A DNA stretch of 64,000 bases from Reticulitermes speratus (taxonomy: Eukaryota; Arthropoda; Insecta; Blattodea; Rhinotermitidae), in the NCBI GenBank assembly GCA_021186555.1, contig JAJKFL010000042.1, forward strand, positions 13,570,781-13,634,780. Reading direction: 5' to 3'. Shown here piece by piece: positions 22,020-32,119 of the stretch; position 1 is the stretch's first letter, and every line of letters starts with the position of its first letter. The notes beneath the pieces are model-generated. The model had not been told where the DNA came from and did no database searches. It saw nothing but the letters and a program-made list of their open reading frames with translations. Made by a program: the position numbers and the translations under genes.

Positions 22020-22270
22020 GTAATTCAACGGAGCCAAGTCCATCTTGAGAAACTAATAGTCGCCCAGCTAATACAGCAGTTCTTATTTTATGGAACCCGA
22101 AGGCACATTACCATGTTCACAAGAGGCCGCCATTGGACCCTTTCCTCCACAAGACAGATGCAGTCTTTACCTTAACACTGCTTGAAAATCCATATTTATG
22201 TTAGTCTCCCGTCTACACCTAGATCTTCTAACTGGTGTCTTCCACACAGGCTTTCCGATTAACAATATCG
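22020..22270 (-). repeat. LINE 3'-end fragment, reverse
   Basis: Reading the reverse strand gives ACACCAGTTAGAAGATCTAG, GACGGGAGACTAACATAAAT and ATGGTAATGTGCCTTCGGGT followed by TCCATAAAATAAGA. This matches the C-terminus and 3' tail of the LINE at 1890-2080. Confidence 0.7.
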
Positions 22271-22749
22271 TCGCTTACTTGTGTGCTACTTGCTCGAACC
22301 GTCTTATTCTTGCATTAAGCTACGCTTGTAAGTAGTGAAGGGGTCAGATCATGGATCTCTTGTTTTATTTTAAGAGGCGCGTAGCTTTTATCTGTGTCAG
22401 AAGTTAGTTTTCTTCTCATTCCTGTGTAACTTCTCATGATTTATTATCGTTGGTGTGAAGTTATTGGAAAGGGAAATTATGAAGGATAGAATGTGAAACG
22501 GGCTTCGTTGTTGAGGTTCCAAGTTACGATAAGGCGTTTAAGTATTTTGAATAAAGTAAAGCTATTTGTGTGTGGACTGACCTCATATACTTTTTTAAAT
22601 TCCGAAGCTGTTTATTTTCTTTCTATCGGTTTACTTTACAGCGCTCTCAGTAACTCAGTCTAGGCGCGTAGTGTCAAATGGTAGGGTGTTTGGCGAGTGA
22701 CGAACTGCAAAGGATTTTGGAAGGAAGCATCAGTGGAACAATCGAGATA

Positions 22750-22890
22750 CTGTCCTGGGAATTGACGGTGGGGACTAAGGGAAGCATCCAGGAACTTTAG
22801 TCAGAATAACCGTTGTACCGGCCGATATTCGAACCGGGAACCTCCTGAATTAAAGTCTAAAGACAGCGCTAGACTACCTGCTCGGCCCGA
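22750..22890 (-). repeat. tRNA-like SINE head, unassigned family
   Basis: The reverse strand has GGCCGAGCAGGTAGTCTAGC (box A-like) and GGTTCCCGGTTCGAATATCG (box B). The downstream part does not match SINE-1 to SINE-4. It could be the head of a fifth SINE family. Confidence 0.5.
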
Positions 22891-23288
22891 AGATGTTTCT
22901 TGGAAAATATTCTTCGTGGAATTATATCGCTCTTCCAACGATTATCGAATTACCCGAAAAATCGGTGTTGATTTTCCTGTAGAAGTAAAAGCATTGTTGT
23001 CTTCTACTGACAGAACAGCTATTATTGACATCTTTATTGTTGAGGGGTTTTGTTGCTAAACAGTGGATGCGAAAACAACAATCTTCGTGTTAATTTGAAT
23101 GTCTTACGTTTTTTTTTTCAACGTCATTTGTGTGCTCTTTGTTATCAGTTTCTGTGCTGGCTTTTTGAACATTTTTGTTATTTTTTAATTTTAATATTTT
23201 TCATTGTCCGTACATTACACAGTTACGTACACAAGTCCAACGAAATACACTTGGAGTCAATTTGCGTATTTTATTATTACATATTATT

Positions 23289-23332
23289 TTCTCCTACATG
23301 TTTCGGCTCATGTCAGCCATCATCAGGGAGAA
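23289..23332 (-). ncRNA. Hammerhead ribozyme-like motif, complete
   Basis: On the reverse strand, TTCTCC pairs perfectly with GGAGAA (stem I). CTGATGA is at 23320-23326. Stem II is GGCU/AGCC with loop GACAUG, after one unpaired U. GAAA is at 23301-23304. CATGTA (23295-23300) gives the GUA cleavage site. The only possible stem III is the palindrome ACAUGU, which pairs fully only between two molecules. Confidence 0.8.
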
Positions 23333-23392
23333 CCAGGTACAAGAGAAAAACACATACTAGTGTTTTTTATGCATGTTTTCTCTTGTACTTGG

Positions 23393-23436
23393 TTCTCCCT
23401 GACGATGGGTCAGATGAGCCGAAACATGTAGGCAAA
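23393..23436 (+). ncRNA. Hammerhead ribozyme-like motif, partner arm
   Basis: TTCTCC, CTGACGA (23399-23405, allowed N7 = C), stem II GGGUC/GAGCC with one weak pair, GAAA (23421-23424) and CATGTA (23425-23430) are present. Stem I 3' strand GGCAAA keeps only part of the pairing. It is in sense orientation relative to COLGALT. Confidence 0.7.
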
Positions 23437-24015
23437 AATAGTATTTAGTTATAAAATACGCGAATTGACTCCAATCGCAGTTCGTTGGACTTGTGTATAT
23501 AATCTTTGTTACTCTCTATAAGAAGACGTCTTACAACATTAAATGTTTTGCCCTTCATTTTATTTCTCGTTATAATTCCAGACTTTAATATTGTGTTTAC
23601 GCAAATTATTGTAATGTGTTTTCAGGAAGATACAGCATTTTAATATTAAAACTATACAAGAGCCCGGCTCATCAATCAATACACGTCCTTGTACCTCTGG
23701 GAAATTCTATAGTCTGACACTCTTCCAGTCTTAGATGGGTACCGCCTAATTAAAACGATGCATTGTTGTTCATATTGTACACAGCTCTTGTCATGCAGCG
23801 AGCCTGTCCTGTAACAACGTCAACTATTTATATATGCATGACTTTCTGACACTTTGAAGTTTGAGTACAAAGGTGAAACGACTTTTCCTCCAATTACCGT
23901 AGTGGTGTTAATCTCTTAAAGTGTGAAGACTTGCGCCAAGTGATATAAAGAAGAGAATAAATATCATGTGAAATTATTCCATTGAAATATTTGAGGTTTA
24001 AATTATTTTAGAACA

Positions 24016-24140
24016 GGGATGTCGAACCCGTGGCCCGCAAGGTTATGTTATGCGACCCTTGGGGTTAGTATACCTCTACCTGTGAATTTTACACGTGCGG
24101 CCCGCGAACCAGCTCACAGTAACGGTTGTGGTCCTTTACG
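24016..24140 (+). repeat. Left end of a hAT-like element (weak)
   Basis: CAGGGATGTCGAACCCGTGG followed by CCCGCAAGG resembles the terminal sequence of common hAT MITEs (CAGGGGTGTC...GGCCCGC). The matching right terminus was not identified because a minisatellite follows. Confidence 0.4.
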
Positions 24141-24361
24141 AAAAAAAAGAAGAAGAAGAGATTTGATACCCTGTCTTAGAAATACGTACCAGAGCGTATA
24201 CTCGAAGGAAATATGTAAAGATGTTTCGAAATTGAGAGCATCAAAATCAGGGTTGTGTAGTTCCAAAAATGCCGTCAGAGAGGGATAATTATTGTGATGG
24301 CAGGCGTATCAGCCAGATTTTGGTTTGCAGAGAACCGGTCTGCGTGAATTTTGGATGCGCG

Positions 24362-24790
24362 CGCATCTGTTTAAAAGGACTGTGTATCGTCTGCAGCTAC
24401 TACGATATGTGTGTGTGTGTGTGTGTGCATCTGTTTAAAAGGACTGTGTATCGTCTGCAGCTACTACGATATGTGTGTGTGTGTGTGTGTGTGCATCTGT
24501 TTAAAAGGACTGTGTATCGTCTGCAGCTACTACGATATGTGTGTATGTGTGTGTGCATCTGTTTAAAAGGACTGTGTATCGTCTGCAGCTGCTACGATAT
24601 GTGTGTATGTGTGTGTGCATCTGTTTAAAAGGACTGTGTATCGTCTGCAGCTACTACGATATGTGTGTGTGTGTGTGTGTGGCATCTGTTTTAAAAGGAC
24701 TGTGTATCGTCTGCAGCTACTACGATATGTGTGTATGTGTGTTGTGTGTGCATCTGTTTTAAAAGGACTTTGTATCGTCTGCAGATGGTA
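24362..24790. repeat. Minisatellite, about 62-bp unit, seven copies
   Basis: Each unit begins GCATCTGTTTAAAAGGACTG and continues TGTATCGTCTGCAGCTACTA, CGATATG, then a (GT)n run of variable length. Unit starts lie near 24364, 24427, 24493, 24555, 24617, 24681 and 24749. The overlapping reading frames with repeated VYRLQLLRYVC are a by-product. Confidence 0.93.
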
Positions 24791-24859
24791 CGGTACTTTA
24801 ACTGCAATGTGAACCTTGCCGGTGAGTTAGGGGGAACATAGACTGGTCCATTTTAGGTT

Positions 24860-25090
24860 ACGGTCCTCTGGGAAGGAGGAAGGAAAGCCACGAGAAACCC
24901 CCGATTGTGTAGTAACTAACTCCAAACCCTTCTTGAGAAGCTATTAGTCTCTTATGTAATTCCTCACCTTTTATAGGACCCTAGGGTATATTACCATGTT
25001 CACACATGTCCGTTAAGCAGTTGTTCCTCTTAGGGTCTATCCGACTGAAACCTTATACCATGTCTTATTTCTATGTGGCATAAGGCCCTG
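24860..25090 (-). repeat. LINE 3'-end fragment, reverse, worn
   Basis: CTTCTTGAGAAGCTATTAGT, TATTACCATGTTCACACATG and related phrases match the reversed LINE tail seen at 22020-22270. Confidence 0.55.
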
Positions 25091-25164
25091 TCCGTCCTGT
25101 CCTCCTTGATCTGATCATCATATTAATATTTGGTTAACAGTAAAAATTGAGATATGAGGCCTTT

Positions 25165-25300
25165 TAGCCTGTTAGATGGTTACCAGCCTTTCGAAGGAAC
25201 TGAACGGCCTCCATCTTCGTGGTATAACTTTTCCAAAATGGTAACCATTTAGCATACTACATGGCGTCACATTCTAGACGACCACAGCCGTAATATCCGC
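25165..25300. repeat. Foldback repeat family B, diverged
   Basis: GATGGTTACCAGCCTTTCGA on the left is mirrored by AAATGGTAACCATTTAG on the right. CCTCCATCTTCG in between is the reversed CGAAGATGGAGG core, and ATGGCGTCACATTCTAGA is the outer end. Confidence 0.5.
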
Positions 25301-25329
25301 CACCTTCAGAACTTAGTATCTCACCACCA

Positions 25330-26495
25330 TTCTGCGTTCTTGTAACGGAAAGACCACATAAGCGAAATCGTGATACAGGCCAACAAACATTTTAAAATTC
25401 GAGGACCCAAAATGGTTGTATATTATTAAAACGCATACGAAATTTTTCCCGGTAATTGTTACGACGACATTTACATCAGTCTTCAAAGTTTTAGTCTCGA
25501 CAGCGATATCTATTGTGTGTCTGCCGAAAGAGTTCCAGCACTGCTGTTGGCACATGTCGGGGTACGTGACTTGCTGAGCTAATGAGGTAAAAGTAAATAT
25601 GTTCTTGTGGGCACCATTAAGGTATATGGGCTAGTGGAGGCCTACCTCCACGCTTTCTTAATTTTGGCAATAGGTGGAAGTGACTGACCAGCCGCACGTC
25701 CCGGCTGATTTGCCCCGAAGAAATATGCCCCGCTACCCACTGAATAGGATGGTAAGTGGGTTCCAGGTTCCAAAGATTTCAGACTGGCTTTGGGGCCCAG
25801 AGCCAGTCTTGAGTCTTTTGGAGAAGAGAAAATTTTCGTACTTCTGCCAGAAATCGAGCCACGATTAGGCCTGTTTGAATGAATAATTAGCTCAGATGCT
25901 TGACATTAGTACTTTTATATTCTGTGGATCGAGATAACTGAGTAATAAACTGATTTACTTCGAGTCGGACGGCTCGGGGTTCGATCTACGGCGGGGGAAA
26001 GAATTTTGCTCTGGCAGCGTCTGCTATCCAGTTGGTAACTGAGGCTCTTTTTCTCAGCACGAAGGCTCCCGGAACATGACACTAACCTCGCGTCCATTAA
26101 GTGCTGAAGGTAAGAATTTGTAATTCTTAAACAGTATATATTTATCCCCGTGTCATGTGTAATAAAATTTCATTCTTAGTTACAAAATAATTTGTTATTT
26201 CTGGACAGCGTGTTTTGATGCTACTTGTAATCTAGATGCACTTGGTTAAGGCGTCGAAAGTAAGTATGGAAGTTACTGTTTAAACACGTATAAGTGTCTT
26301 GTTCTATGCAAATGAGGTAAGAAGTAAGATAGTTTAATTGCCTGTTGCCTTCTTGTAACTGACGAACTTCTGAGTTCTGGCAACGTCTTTATATAAAAGC
26401 ATGTCTATCAAAGTACGATAACTGAGTTAACTAATTCCATTAAGCGAAGTCTTCTTACACCGATAGACGCCCGGTTAATCCGTGATCGAAATATG
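25330..26495. other. Intron sequence, mostly unrecognised
   Basis: A tRNA-like stretch near 25960-26000 (GGCTCGGGGTTCGATCTACG) hints at a SINE head. No body was recognised. The rest shows nothing. Confidence 0.35.
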
Positions 26496-26499
26496 TGCC

Positions 26500-26630
26500 A
26501 CTCGACTCTCTCCTAGCCAGGTGAATCTAGTCCACACCCTCACACTCTTCCCTTTAAGATCCATTTTAATATCAGGCTGTATCCTTCCATTTCCATTCTT
26601 CCCCTCCGGTGTTAGTACAGTAGTGGCCAG
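26500..26630 (-). repeat. LINE C-terminal fragment, reverse
   Basis: The reverse strand has GGAGGGGAAGAATGGAAATG and AAAATGGATCTTAAAGGGAA, then GTGGACTAGATTCACC. These correspond to the GRP...W.DNIKMDL and DWI region of the LINE. Confidence 0.5.
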
Positions 26631-26631
26631 A

Positions 26632-26985
26632 TTACTTGGTAGCTGAGCTTCTTAACACTGTACATAGCTGCAGTCGACACGGCGTGGTCGCTGCTAGGCT
26701 CACCTCGGAACTGCCAGGCAACGTTATGCCTCTTTTAAAAACATTTGTTTTGTTGGGACTACATTCGTAGCTGCAGTCACTGTGGGCGTTTTTTGAAACG
26801 GATAAAAACCGCTTAATGGTGCGTGCGCAGTTTTCCTTCCCACAAGCTTGCCTCCTCCGCGCCAAACAACTAGCAAGTAGTGTGGTCACTGCTATAGAAA
26901 TTATTTTACTTAAATCGGCGGAACTGGAAATATGTGGACAGGTACTGGAGTAAACTAAGATATCGTTTGCGTTGTCTAAATTCAT
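26632..26985 (-). other. Unassigned 117-codon open frame
   Basis: An uninterrupted frame from ATG to stop is one of the longest non-repetitive frames here. It is rich in Ser, Thr and Cys and has a basic stretch ASCLARRRQACGKE. I recognise no domain. It lies antisense in the COLGALT intron, between a LINE fragment and a mariner remnant, so it may be part of an unrecognised repeat or a chance frame. Confidence 0.2.
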
Positions 26986-27048
26986 GGGGGTCGCCTACCT
27001 AACTGGCCCCTTGTCAAAGACGAGACGAGGAATCACCTTAATTACACG

Positions 27049-27330
27049 ATGTCTGGCAGATGGATCGGCAGAGGAATGTCAATTGTCTGGCCACGTAGGT
27101 CACCAGACTTTACCTTATTGGATTTTTTCCTATGGGGTTATGTGAAGAACTTTGTCTCCCAGGTCAAAAACAACCATATCCAGCAATTGAAGGTCCGCAT
27201 AGGGGACGCTGTGGCTACAGTAACCCACGACATGTTTCAAAACACGTGGACAGAGGTCGGATATCCTCTGGGTATTTGTCGTACCATCAGGGCTGCCCAC
27301 ATTGAAATCTACTAAGGTAGTATTAGTCAT
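27049..27330 (+). pseudogene. Tc1/mariner-superfamily transposase C-terminus
   Basis: An 88-codon frame reads GRWIGRGMSIVWPRRSPDFT, then LLDFFLWGYVKNFV, DAVATVTHDMFQNTWTEVGY and CRTIRAAHIE. The WPxRSPDxTxLDFFLWG block contains the last catalytic Asp region of the DDE domain of these cut-and-paste transposases. The N-terminal DNA-binding part and the first catalytic residues are absent. The worn phrase upstream (26980-27048) may be the preceding part in other frames. It lies 170 bases before a COLGALT exon. Confidence 0.8.
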
Positions 27331-27499
27331 AAAAGAACTTTGAGAGTTTCCCTATGTAATGGTGCAAACCGGACGTCTGTATAGTGAACATATTTCGAGA
27401 TGTAAATTTCACTTTTTGGTACCTTTTATCCGGACACAGTTTGTGCGACAGAATATAATATTTGTGCCGGTAATGTAGTAAGTAAAATTTTTGTTACAG

Positions 27500-27703
27500 T
27501 TACTTGGGACGCAAGCGTCTGCATGAATCCGACGAGCCGTGGGTGCCTGGCTCACGGTACCTGGTCAGAGCCGGGTATTCGTACTGGACACTTGGTTATC
27601 TGCTAAGTCAAAGCGGTGCCCGAAAACTGCTTGCTGCTAAGCCGCTAGAGAATCTGGTACCCGTAGACGAGTATCTGCCTATCTTATTCGACAAACATCC
27701 CGA
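27500..27703 (+). CDS. COLGALT1: COLGALT-like procollagen galactosyltransferase, exon
   Basis: This exon of 204 bases runs from acceptor TTGTTACAG to donor GTAAGTA. One leading base completes Val. The exon then reads [60 protein letters not shown] and ILFDKHP, and ends with GA of a split Glu codon. The [15 protein letters not shown] and KHP blocks are hallmark segments of the GT25 catalytic domain in collagen galactosyltransferases. Phase joins correctly to 13836-13963 upstream and to 29903 downstream. The first in-frame codon of the track-style open frame is not a real start: this is an internal exon. Confidence 0.96.
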
Positions 27704-27705
27704 GT

Positions 27706-28530
27706 AAGTACTAAATAGTTTTATAAATGTATGCGTAGTGTGCAAATAATTTTGTGACTACTCATTGACTAACGTCAAGTTAAATTTAGTGACTTCCGAA
27801 ACAACTGCACCGTCATGTTGAATAATTATCATATTATATATATTTTTTTCACACATAAATCCCACCGTTGCATAATTTCTTCTAACATAAGAGCAGGAAG
27901 AAGTGGCGTACTTTTATCATCTCTGTCTCTGTTTTACTACCGTATTTTGGGATGGAGAACTTATTGTGAACATTTCTGAACATGAAACCATTTCATGGTC
28001 CTGTTTCATTTTTACTTCCCTCCATTATGAATTACATTCTCAAGCTCTCCGCACTTTCATGTCGTGATTTGATGATTTAAAGACAAGAACAGCGAGCAGA
28101 GATTATGTTAAAGAATTTTATATGTGCTGTCATAGTGGGTGAACTTTGCACCTTCTGAGTAATCTGCTTCTTCAAGAAGTATCGAGATGTGGTTCTGTTC
28201 ACATTGAGACACGTGTGACTGGGACACCATCTGCTGCCCAGACGGTTCGTGGTCATAAATTGACTAAAAACAAATAGGAAGAAAGCTACAGGTCTAAATA
28301 TGAGGGTCATTATATCAGGCTGGAAGTCAGACTGTGTACATAGCATGAAGTATTTATACTGGTTAATTTGGCGGAGGCTGCTCTGCATACGCTTGTTAGA
28401 TTTTGTGATAAAGGGAGTGTAAATTGAGGGTGGAGAGTATTATCTTCTGTAATGTGACACCGTGTAGCTTGGTAAATTTATATCGGCTATTAACGATACG
28501 TCATTGCATCCTCGTACACAGCAATCTTTA
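27706..28530. other. Intron sequence, nothing recognised
   Basis: There is a short AT run near 27835. An antisense frame at 28077-28388 has no motif. A half copy of the family-B outer arm (TCTTCTGTAATGTGACACCG) lies near 28443. Confidence 0.4.
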
Positions 28531-28532
28531 TG

Positions 28533-28797
28533 CAGGGTGATTTATAAATGTAGATGATTTCCAAGGTCTTTGTGATAAAAAATTTCATATAAACAAGTGT
28601 CCGATTTTGAACGGTTACGGAGTTACGGCCGCTTGAAACTAAGAGTGATGGTAAAGATTATTGAACAGATCAGGAATAAAATAATAAAAAAACATGTTAG
28701 TTGATAAATTTAACGTTTAGATTTAACGCCATGAAATTGTCTTAAATTTACACTGACCTGTGCTTGAAGCAGTTTTTCGAAAATCCCACGCGCAGCC
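28533..28797 (-). repeat. Mariner-like element remnant, ends only
   Basis: GCAGGGTGATTTATAAATGT at the left resembles the end of the mariner at 59427. TTTTTCGAAAATCCCACGCG with CAGCCTCAGTACACC at the right matches the reversed end of that element's transposase frame (GIFE region). The middle is non-coding. SINE-1 copy C follows directly. Confidence 0.5.
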
Positions 28798-29092
28798 TCA
28801 GTACACCTCACCGCTTGGTTGTGCAAACCGTAAGGTCGCGGGTTCGATTCCCGATGGTGTCACTGTGGTTTTTCATTGACTGAATTCTTTCGGTCGCGCT
28901 ATGGCCCTGGGGTCGACTCAGCCTATAAAAGATATGAGTACCAGGGATATCTCCTGGGGGTAAAGGCGGCCAGTGCATAGGGCTGACCTTACCACCTTCA
29001 TGGGCCGATTGTCTAGAAATTCTGGGAGCCTCAACCTCCTGGAACCCTAAGGCCCTGTCCAGGTCTGTATAGGGATAGCTTTACCTGTGACT
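28798..29092 (+). mobile_element. SINE-1 copy C
   Basis: Box A is worn (CCTCACCGCTTGGTTGTGC). Box B GGTTCGATTCCCGATGGTG is intact. The body phrases GCTATGGCCCTGGGGTCGAC and TCATGGGCCGATTGTC are present, and it ends GATAGCTTTACC. It lies in the last COLGALT intron. Confidence 0.85.
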
Positions 29093-29199
29093 CCTTTACG
29101 AAATGTATTTAATATTACTATTTAACGGTTAGCCCATTTAACTGTTTAGATTCATTAAAATATGTTTACATGAAGCCTATAATGAAGTCAGGGACTAGA

Positions 29200-29560
29200 G
29201 TGGCCTGAAACAGCAAGATACTTTGTCGCCATTGATTTTAAACTTCGCCTTAGTATACGCCATTAGACAGATCAAGGAAAACCAGAAGTGACTGAAATTG
29301 GGTAGAGTACACAGCTTCTGGTCTATGCTGATGATGTTAAATTTTTGGGCGAATACTTAAATGTAATAAAGAAAAACACGAACGTTTATTAGTCGCTAGT
29401 AAAGAGGTTGATCTGCAAGTAAGAAAACTAACTATATGTTCGTGTCTCGTCAACAAAGCGAAGGACAATATCACAACGTAAGGTAGCTAATATATCCCTT
29501 GAAAATAAAGTTCAAATAGTATTTGTGAACGACACTAATAAGTCAAAAGTCCATACGAGT
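29200..29560 (+). repeat. LINE reverse transcriptase fragment with YADD motif
   Basis: LLVYADDVKFLGEYLNVIKK is readable, with TATGCTGATGAT (the YADD catalytic motif) at 29324-29335. It is followed by a worn form of the KEVDLQV..KT segment. Frameshifts and stops surround it. This is the palm-domain part that is missing from the copy at 946-2115. Confidence 0.75.
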
Positions 29561-29902
29561 ACATGAAGAAATTTTACTCGTAGTTAGTTAGTTGGTTTGG
29601 TTGGTTGGTTAGTTACGTAGATAGGTAGGTAGTCATTTAGTGCCGAAGCTACTACCATTTTATGGTATTTATATCCGCGCACTAATTGTTAAAGTTCAAG
29701 AAAATGCTTTAATTTTAAAAACTTTATATTACAGTATAGTGCATTTGTTGGTATTTTCTTGAATGCTACCGTTTTAGTCTCAGTGTCCCATGGATCTTGT
29801 TCCTTGCCTGCTAATGATAATGGCCAGGTTCTATCTGCCGCAGGGAGTCTATGAACTGCCCTTTATTGATGTACACCGTGGAACCGTCGCCTTGTGTTTC
29901 AG

Positions 29903-30071
29903 AGACACCTGGAAAGGTTACTTTCCCCGACGGGATCTGGTGGCACTGTCCGCAGCGCCTCTTCTCTTGTACCCTACCCACTATACGGGTGAGAAGGGTT
30001 ATGTCAGCGACACAGAGGACTCCGTCGTTATAAAGTCTGCACCCCCCTCCTCGGCAAAAGAAGACCTGTAA
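29903..30071 (+). CDS. COLGALT1: COLGALT-like procollagen galactosyltransferase, terminal exon
   Basis: The acceptor CTTGTGTTTCAG is followed by A, completing Glu, then DTWKGYFPRRDLVALSAAPL, LLYPTHYTGEKGYVSDTEDS, VVIKSAPPSSAKEDL and TAA. The RDLVALSA and YPTHYTG..GYVSDTE blocks are the conserved end of the GT25 domain. The tail after this is short (about 15 residues) compared with vertebrate enzymes, which carry a longer acidic or Ser-rich tail before an RDEL ER-retrieval signal. The KEDL here is a non-canonical but plausible retrieval signal. Alternatively the real protein splices onward from a donor I did not see. Confidence 0.93.
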
Positions 30072-30655
30072 CCTTCGACCCTGTCATTTACTTGACACTG
30101 AATTTGTAATATTTAAGCCTGTATTTTAAAAAAGGCATGTTGTTCATAGTATATGCATAGTTGTTCCTTTTATTAATATCAGCATAGTATAAACAGGGTC
30201 GAATCACAATTTATTTATCCACAAACCATTTTATTGGAGAATACAAATACAGTAGTTCTTAGCCCATTCATAACGTATTGTGGCAAGTTCGAAGTTACAT
30301 TACAGAATTACATGGAACACTACCAATAGGATGATGCAATGGACGTTGACTGGATGATTCTTATTTTATACTTTGCAGCGCAAAACAGATCTGTAACCTA
30401 GAACTGAGTCATAAACTGGGCTATATATCTTGTAATATTTGTCAGCAAGCCACTTTTGAGTTAATCGATTTATCCATACATGTAGATTATAATTTTTCGC
30501 GGAAAATAATTAACTGTTATAATAATACATTTTACGGAACATATTGTTTGAAGTCTGAACCTATGAAAATATTTGATGTTGAGGTTTAATAATTAGCCAT
30601 TACAGATACACATCCATTGCCAGATTTGCCAAATAAAAGAAATACTGAGATAAAA
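30072..30655 (+). other. Probable 3' untranslated region of COLGALT
   Basis: The region after the stop is AT-rich with no frames. The best nearby poly(A) signal is AATAAA at 30632-30637. The transcript end is inferred only. Confidence 0.4.
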
Positions 30656-32115
30656 ATATTTATAATAAGTCTACGATAAGTACTGTAGTACGTAATAAGA
30701 AAATTTCCAACCACAAGCATAGGAATGTAGCTTAAAGTCTGTAAACATTAAGCCAACTTCTGCACCTTTGGTTCGAAAATGAATAATCGAGTACTGCACG
30801 TCTTGCCCGATTAGGCATTGAAAAAATAACACGAATTGAAGACTTGCCTGATCACCAGGACCCACTGTAATTAATAATTATTTCATGTTAACACCACCAC
30901 TCTCAAAAACAATAACATTAATTTTCTGACAAAAGGAAACCATCTTCGAGCTGAAATAAATACCAGTGCATTTTATGCTGCTCCAGTTTCATTTTTCTGT
31001 GAGCCATTTTTGCTGTGAACAGCATGCCTTTAAACTGCGGATCCATGTATTTGTTTGAACCACAGATAGACTTAGAATACTCACAAATGTGCCATGTTTG
31101 CCATGTTTTATACACTAAACGTGGCATACCAGTCATTTAACCTTGGTTATTTGTATAAATTTTAATCTCTGTTATTAGTCACGGTGCTTTGTTATGTCAC
31201 ATCAGTGTTCAAGTTTTAGGAAGAGCCAACATTTTGAAAAGCTTGCAGTTTTTAATTGAAGAACAGACAATCTAAAGCCAACGGTATTTCACGATCGCTT
31301 TTCAGCAGGTAGACAGATCCATGGATTTCTGACTTTGTAGGTGTAATCTAACGAAGCATGATTTATTGTAGCAGTTCGAGGGGTATCGTAGTTTTCAGCC
31401 TTTCAGCACAGGACTTATTATGTTAGTATCACCTGAAGAAAAACAAGGAATGCTGCGTGTTGAATTCTCGAAGTGTCTGTCCTCAGTCTCGATATTGACC
31501 TGCATGATTGCACACAGCACGCGGTTTAACTCAGCATGTATCTGAAATTAACTAGTGTACTGTGTGAAAGTTGTTATCTTTCTTACTATTAATTAATGTT
31601 GCTACTTATTTTGTGTCGTCTTTTAACGACTTCTTAGCGGAAGAGAAAGTAAATTTGACATTTTACTCATGTGGGTGTTACCTTCTAACATTTGTTTCTC
31701 GGCGAGGACGAGGTGCTCAGTACGTAAGCAGACAGGGAGCGTGGTATAGTGTATATAGGTCACTTCTCTGAGAGAAAGCGAGAGACAGATGGGACATTAC
31801 CTTTGTATTAAGAGTTTACACAAGTGTTACACCATGTGAGGCATTAAACTGCTAAATCCAGCTGTGATGAAAATTTGTGATAATATTTCATGTATGATTT
31901 TCACATTTCTTCGTTGCTGTAACCGCTAATGCATTTTTTGTTCCATTGACGGTTTAGTTCAACATTCCACTGTTTCAGATATAAAGCCTAAACGAATTTT
32001 AATGAAAGAATTTTATTTCGGCGTCCTTTATCTTTGTGGTACGTAGTGAAATATGTAGGGGTATTGCCCATGCAATGTTGGAAGGTGACACATTACATAA
32101 TGCTGACCGTTTGGA
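30656..32115. other. Intergenic DNA, nothing recognised
   Basis: Antisense frames at 30671-30865 and 30918-31136 have no motif that I know. No repeat family was recognised. Confidence 0.4.
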
Positions 32116-32119
32116 TCAG

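Larger units (their letters stand above)
23227..23499. mobile_element. Family-A foldback element with paired ribozyme motifs
   Basis: A 273-base inverted repeat. The left arm TACACAAGTCCAACGAA, TGGAGTCAATTTGCGTATTT, CCTACATGTTTCGGCTCATG and CATCAGGGAGAACCAGGTAC is mirrored from 23370 to 23499 with few changes. The loop is only about 20-25 bases around 23350. Each arm contains a hammerhead-like motif whose predicted cleavage site is nearer the outer end. No protein is encoded. It lies within the large COLGALT intron. Confidence 0.85.

Noticed and set aside
23050-23448. 132-codon forward frame
   Set aside because: It runs through a palindromic ribozyme element and contains no domain; the frame is a by-product.
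24269-24812. Cysteine-rich frames with repeated VYRLQLLRYVC
   Set aside because: They arise from the minisatellite and (GT)n runs.
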